Source: an uncultured Roseburia sp.
GTDB lineage: Bacteria; Bacillota; Clostridia; Lachnospirales; Lachnospiraceae
Length of the DNA stretch: 14,350 nucleotides
Reading direction: 5' to 3'
Assembly: GCA_900548205.1 (NCBI GenBank)
Contig: URJS01000063.1
Location: 1-14,350, forward strand
Positions 13,922 through 14,350 of this stretch are shown here, piece by piece. The position numbers were made by a program, and so were the translations under genes. Within the stretch, counting starts at the first letter, position 1, and the number at the start of each line of letters is the position of its first letter. The notes under the pieces are model-generated. The model did not search any database, was not told the DNA's origin, and saw nothing but the letters and a program-made list of their open reading frames with translations.

Positions 13922-13939
13922 TCCGGACAAAACGGACAA
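13915..13939 (-). repeat. Three tandem TTGTCCG repeats, 9-base period
   Basis: On the minus strand the heptamer TTGTCCG occurs three times at exactly 9-base steps (13933-13939, 13924-13930, 13915-13921). The array starts only a few bases after the stop codon of the regulator-like gene. Such short iterons next to a regulator gene and upstream of the late operon are good candidates for activator binding sites. The repeats are seen directly and the function is inferred. Confidence 0.6.
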
Positions 13940-13943
13940 ACTT

Positions 13944-14350
13944 TTATTTTTCGCTCATAAATCTTTCAAATTCTTTCCTCATACTCTCCCCGGTGGCTTT
14001 CCGCCCCATCCGGTTCGCCGTCTCCTCCCAGCTTAATCCGTCAAAAAAGTGATGCCTGATAATGCGCTGCATCCGCATGGGGATCCCGGTCATCCACTCC
14101 TCCACTGCAAGCTTAACTTCCTCCGCCTTTTGCTGTCTCTCGTGCAGCAATACCTCCTCTGCCCGAATCCGTACATCGTCCGAGTATGTATAGGGTGTCC
14201 CCTCAACCTTGAAATGCGTCTCGGCGTAAGGAAAATCATTCATAGAGCCCTTTACATTGCCTGTAACGATTGTGCGTTTCCGCTTCTGCAATCTGGCAAT
14301 ATCCTTCTGCGTCTCTTTCACAAGCGCACACGCATCTATGTAGTCGCTTA
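13944..14350 (-). CDS. Late transcription regulator-like protein with sigma-region-4-type HTH (5' end cut by window edge)
   Basis: The stop codon is at 13944-13946 and the frame stays open to the right edge. An in-frame GTG at 14321 would give 125 residues, but the codons upstream of it (reading SDYIDACALV) continue naturally into the protein and no ribosome binding site precedes the GTG, so the real start is probably outside the window. Numbered from the GTG, residues 1-20 and 50-75 are charged and likely helical, with a conserved-looking GSMNDFPY stretch near 25-32. Residues 84-123 (RMQRIIRHHFFDGLSWEETA and following) look like a sigma-70 region 4 helix-turn-helix. This architecture matches the small DUF1492/ArpU-type proteins often found just before phage terminase genes in Bacillota phages. 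Inferred role: activation of the late operon that begins just downstream. The family call is from recall, and direct proof of DNA binding is absent. Confidence 0.7.
   Translation of the reverse strand, partial: SDYIDACALVKETQKDIARLQKRKRTIVTGNVKGSMNDFPYAETHFKVEGTPYTYSDDVRIRAEEVLLHERQQKAEEVKLAVEEWMTGIPMRMQRIIRHHFFDGLSWEETANRMGRKATGESMRKEFERFMSEK

Noticed and set aside
1..14350. CRISPR array, insertion sequence or attachment site
   Set aside because: No regularly spaced long direct repeats, transposase or integrase gene, or duplicated att core was seen.

Overview
The window is the packaging, head and proximal tail part of a tailed-phage (siphovirus) genome, most likely a prophage or temperate phage of a Gram-positive anaerobe of the Clostridia, Lachnospiraceae-like. 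Evidence for the host type: strong AGGAGG-type ribosome binding sites before most genes, moderate G+C, frequent TTG/GTG starts, and gene content and order of the A118/SPP1-like class seen in Bacillota phages. No integrase, lysogeny or host gene is in the window, so prophage and free phage cannot be told apart. Every supported gene is on the minus strand, so the operon reads from the right end to the left end.

Layout in transcription order: a truncated late-regulator-like gene with a C-terminal helix-turn-helix (right edge to 13944); a 250-base regulatory gap with three 9-base-spaced TTGTCCG repeats, a promoter-like pair and a long hairpin; small and large terminase; portal; a minor head protein with an extra C-terminal domain; a 52-residue gene overlapping its end; a terminator-like hairpin; a Prp-type cysteine protease; scaffold; major capsid; four head-tail joining proteins; tail tube protein; two tail assembly chaperones; a 46-residue zinc-finger protein; the tape measure; and the first 195 residues of the distal tail protein, which runs off the left edge.

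How the genes work together: the terminase cuts and pumps DNA through the portal into a procapsid built from scaffold, capsid and minor head protein. Connector, stopper, neck and terminator proteins join this to a tail tube whose length is set by the tape measure.

Two module-level observations stand out. First, a Prp-like protease gene sits where a prohead protease would be, and three proteins encoded after it (scaffold, capsid, tail tube) start with a near-identical (N/D)LQ(L/V)F(A/S) motif like the known Prp cleavage site of ribosomal protein L27. This suggests a self-contained processing system acting on both head and tail. Second, the minor head protein's C-terminal domain plus the tiny overlapping gene look like a toxin-immunity pair carried on a virion protein, closed by a terminator-like hairpin in mid operon.
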